Origin: Pseudomonadota bacterium
GTDB lineage: Bacteria; Pseudomonadota; Alphaproteobacteria; Rhizobiales; Xanthobacteraceae
Direction of reading: 5' to 3'
Assembly (NCBI GenBank): GCA_021779635.1
Contig: JAJYAH010000281.1
Coordinates: forward strand, 1 to 8,310
Length of the DNA stretch: 8,310 nt
The notes under the pieces were generated by a model, which was not told the DNA's origin, did no database searches, and saw only the letters and a program-made list of their open reading frames with translations. Made by a program: the position numbers and the translations under genes. Of this stretch, positions 6,604 to 8,310 are shown one piece after another; positions within the stretch are counted from its first letter, which is position 1; each line of letters begins with the position of its first letter.

Positions 6604-6810
6604 ATGGTGACGCTAGAATCAACGCTCACTTGTCCAGAGTGTGGTCATGCGGCGATCGAGACCATGCCAACAGACGCCTGCCAATTCTTTTACGACTGCA
6701 AGTGGTGTGGTGTACGGCTCAAGCCCAAACCGGGCGACTGTTGCGTCTTTTGTTCCTACGGGACCGTTCCGTGCCCGTCGATTCAAACAGGGGTGTCATG
6801 CTGTTCATAG
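6604..6810 (+). CDS. GDCCVxC-domain small Cys-rich protein
   Basis: A 68-residue soluble protein with 11 cysteines. CPEC (10-13) and CKWC (32-35, with DC before it) form a probable zinc ribbon. The defining GDCCVFCSYGTVPCPSIQ segment follows (44-61), and the protein ends in CCS. I recognise this as the family named GDCCVxC domain-containing (seleno)protein, in which one cysteine is selenocysteine in some species. Here all positions are ordinary TGT/TGC codons, with no in-frame TGA. AAGAGG (6591-6596) lies 7 nt before the ATG, so the start is firm. It follows the phosphorylase by 50 nt and is probably in the same operon. Its biochemical function is unknown; the adjacent cysteine pairs suggest thiol redox, metal or persulfide chemistry. 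Confidence 0.88.
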   Translation: MVTLESTLTCPECGHAAIETMPTDACQFFYDCKWCGVRLKPKPGDCCVFCSYGTVPCPSIQTGVSCCS

Positions 6811-6849
6811 ATCGGTTGCCGCCCTGATTCCGCTCTGGTGCTATCTGGT

Positions 6850-6901
6850 GAGGAGGTCCTCGCGGTAAAAACAGGCTTCAAAAGGAGTTGACCTGGAGGT
6901 C
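6850..6901. repeat. Two short inverted repeats upstream of the iron permease gene
   Basis: GAGGA-GG-TCCTC (6850-6861) and GACCT-GG-AGGTC (6890-6901) are each perfect 5-2-5 palindromes, 40 nt apart start to start, in the 168-nt gap before the permease gene. The second overlaps a TTGACC that is followed 20 nt later by TCTAAT (6914-6919); spacing this long is typical of MerR-family promoters but poor for an ordinary promoter. No clear Fur box and no convincing terminator are seen here. The stems are short and could be chance. Confidence 0.3.
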
Positions 6902-6978
6902 TGTTAGAGGGGCTCTAATTGAGCGGCTTCCGTGCTGGCGTTACGAAGCTTTCCTGTCCGACCATTTGACTGGGCATC

Positions 6979-8310
6979 ATGGTGAGTCTGCATTCGTTGT
7001 CGTTCCGCTACGTGGCGTTCGTCGTGCTGACTTTCGGCTTCTTCGGACCGGCCAAGGCGGAGACGAGTGATGTCGAGACGGCCTGGCGCCTGCTCGACTA
7101 CATCGCGGTCGACTACGCGGGTGCGGTTGCGCACGGCGCGATTACCAGTCCTTCCGAATATGCCGAACAGAACGAGTTCGCTGCGACCGTCGCCGAAAAG
7201 CTCGCAGCGCTGCCGCCGAAACCGGAACGGCAGGCCCTTATAACCGAGGCAGCCCGACTGCAGCATGCCATTGCCGACAAGGCCGAAGCGGAACAGGTCG
7301 CCGAAATAGCTCATGGCTTGGCCGCAGCTCTTCTCGCGGCCTATCCCGTGCCACTTGCGCCGAACAGGACTCCTGATCTCACGCGCGGAGCGAAGCTGTA
7401 CGTGCAGAACTGCGCCGCCTGTCATGGCGCCGCCGGCGACGGCCATGGTCCAGAGGCCGCCAAGCTCGACACGCCGCCCATCGCATTCACCGACACCGAT
7501 CGAGCGCGGCAGCGCAGCGTGTTTGGTCTCTACCAAGTCATCACGCAAGGTCTCGACGGCACAGCAATGCCAAGCTTCGAAGATCTGCCGCCAGATGATC
7601 GTTGGGCCTTGGCGTTCTACGCCGGGCGCTTCGCCTTCCCGGACGCCGCCGCCGATGAAGGCGAACGGCTGTGGAAGCAGAACGCATCCTTGCGTCGGCT
7701 CATTCCCGATCTGAAAACGCTCATCGGGACGACGCCCGCCGCGCTTGCTGGCAGGATCGGACGGGAAAAGGCCGATGCCCTCGTGGCGTATCTGCGCCGC
7801 CATCCGGACGCCGTTGTGCAACAGGATAGCGCCTTTTCCCTAGTGCGTAGCCGGCTGTCGGAGAGCGTTGATGCTGTCCGGATGGGTGATCGCCGGCGTG
7901 CCGGCGAGTTAGCTCTGTCCGCCTATCTCGACGGGTTCGAGCCGATCGAGCCGGCGTTGAGTGTGAGCGACCGCACCCTGATGGAGCGAATCGAGGGCCT
8001 GATGGGCGAGTACCGTGCAGCCGTGCAGGGCGGAAAGACCGCCGACGCGCTATCCGATCGCGTGCAGGTCCTCGATGGTCTTCTCGACGATGCACAGGCG
8101 GCACTTTCGCCGGATGCCGCCAGCGGACTATCTATGTTTCTCGGTGCAGCGACCATCCTGCTGCGCGAAGGGTTGGAAGCGCTGCTGATCGTGGTGGCCA
8201 TGATCGCGTTTCTCCGCAAGGCCGAGCGAACGGAGGTCATGCCGTACGTCCACGCAGGTTGGGTCGGCGCCCTGGTCGCCGGCTTTCTTACGTGGGTTGT
8301 CGCAACATGG
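6979..8310 (+). CDS. Cytochrome c-FTR1 family iron permease fusion (3' truncated by the window)
   Basis: An open frame of 444 codons that runs off the window end. Residues 1-27 form a signal peptide ending in AKA. A helical periplasmic segment (28-130) is followed by a class I cytochrome c domain, with heme motif CAACH (Cys145, Cys148, His149) in GAKLYVQNCAACHGAAGDGHG and probable axial Met197 in GTAMPSF. Another helical periplasmic part (about 285-380) includes YLDGFEPIEP. The FTR1 domain starts at about 383, with a membrane helix carrying REGLE (396-400), the REXXE iron-ligand motif, and a second helix at about 423-444. The second REXXE motif should lie beyond the window. The protein probably moves iron across the inner membrane, with the heme oxidising or relaying electrons. 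The ATG is the first start after an in-frame TGA at 6967; its ribosome site is weak. GTG at 6982 is an alternative. Confidence 0.93.
   Translation, partial: MVSLHSLSFRYVAFVVLTFGFFGPAKAETSDVETAWRLLDYIAVDYAGAVAHGAITSPSEYAEQNEFAATVAEKLAALPPKPERQALITEAARLQHAIADKAEAEQVAEIAHGLAAALLAAYPVPLAPNRTPDLTRGAKLYVQNCAACHGAAGDGHGPEAAKLDTPPIAFTDTDRARQRSVFGLYQVITQGLDGTAMPSFEDLPPDDRWALAFYAGRFAFPDAAADEGERLWKQNASLRRLIPDLKTLIGTTPAALAGRIGREKADALVAYLRRHPDAVVQQDSAFSLVRSRLSESVDAVRMGDRRRAGELALSAYLDGFEPIEPALSVSDRTLMERIEGLMGEYRAAVQGGKTADALSDRVQVLDGLLDDAQAALSPDAASGLSMFLGAATILLREGLEALLIVVAMIAFLRKAERTEVMPYVHAGWVGALVAGFLTWVVATW

Noticed and set aside
6604..6810. Selenocysteine (TGA) in the GDCCVxC protein
   Set aside because: All positions of the motif use TGT or TGC and the frame ends at TAG, so this copy is an ordinary cysteine form.
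6888..7070. A 60-codon plus-strand frame starting TTG just after AAAAGGAG
   Set aside because: The ribosome-like site is good, but the frame overlaps the signal peptide region of the cytochrome-FTR1 gene and its peptide has no recognisable feature.

Overview
The window looks like chromosomal or accessory DNA from a high-GC alphaproteobacterium, probably Hyphomicrobiales. This rests on the GC-rich codon use, the mix of gene families and a TTG start behind a strong Shine-Dalgarno site; it is an inference, since there is no rRNA or marker gene. I see no transposase, integrase, tRNA, rRNA or CRISPR array.

The layout is two arms diverging from a 75-bp intergenic region at 4957-5031 that carries a near-perfect palindrome, a probable operator. 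The leftward (minus-strand) arm reads: MBL-fold hydrolase of the persulfide dioxygenase type (4956-4216), MFS transporter (4211-2877), cysteine desulfurase (2880-1684) and SAM-dependent methyltransferase (1677-970). These four are tightly packed, with gaps of 4 and 6 nt and one 4-nt overlap, so they are probably one operon. After a 125-nt gap come a small membrane SHOCT-domain protein (844-491) and a DsrE-family protein (453-100) on the same strand. The rightward (plus-strand) arm reads: ArsR-type repressor fused to a rhodanese domain (5032-5712), nucleoside phosphorylase (5735-6553), GDCCVxC-domain small Cys-rich protein (6604-6810), and, after 168 nt, a cytochrome c-FTR1 iron permease fusion (6979 to beyond the window end).

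The common theme is sulfane sulfur (persulfide) handling. The desulfurase can make protein persulfide, the DsrE and rhodanese folds can carry it, and the MBL enzyme can oxidise it. The ArsR-rhodanese protein is a good candidate for a one-component sensor that controls both arms from the shared operator. The MFS carrier could move a sulfur compound or other toxic product, and the methyltransferase could cap a thiol or selenol. The roles of the nucleoside phosphorylase and the GDCCVxC protein (a family that includes selenoproteins) are not established. The iron permease may be a separate transcription unit. The individual families are recognisable from sequence; the idea that they form one pathway is inference from gene order.
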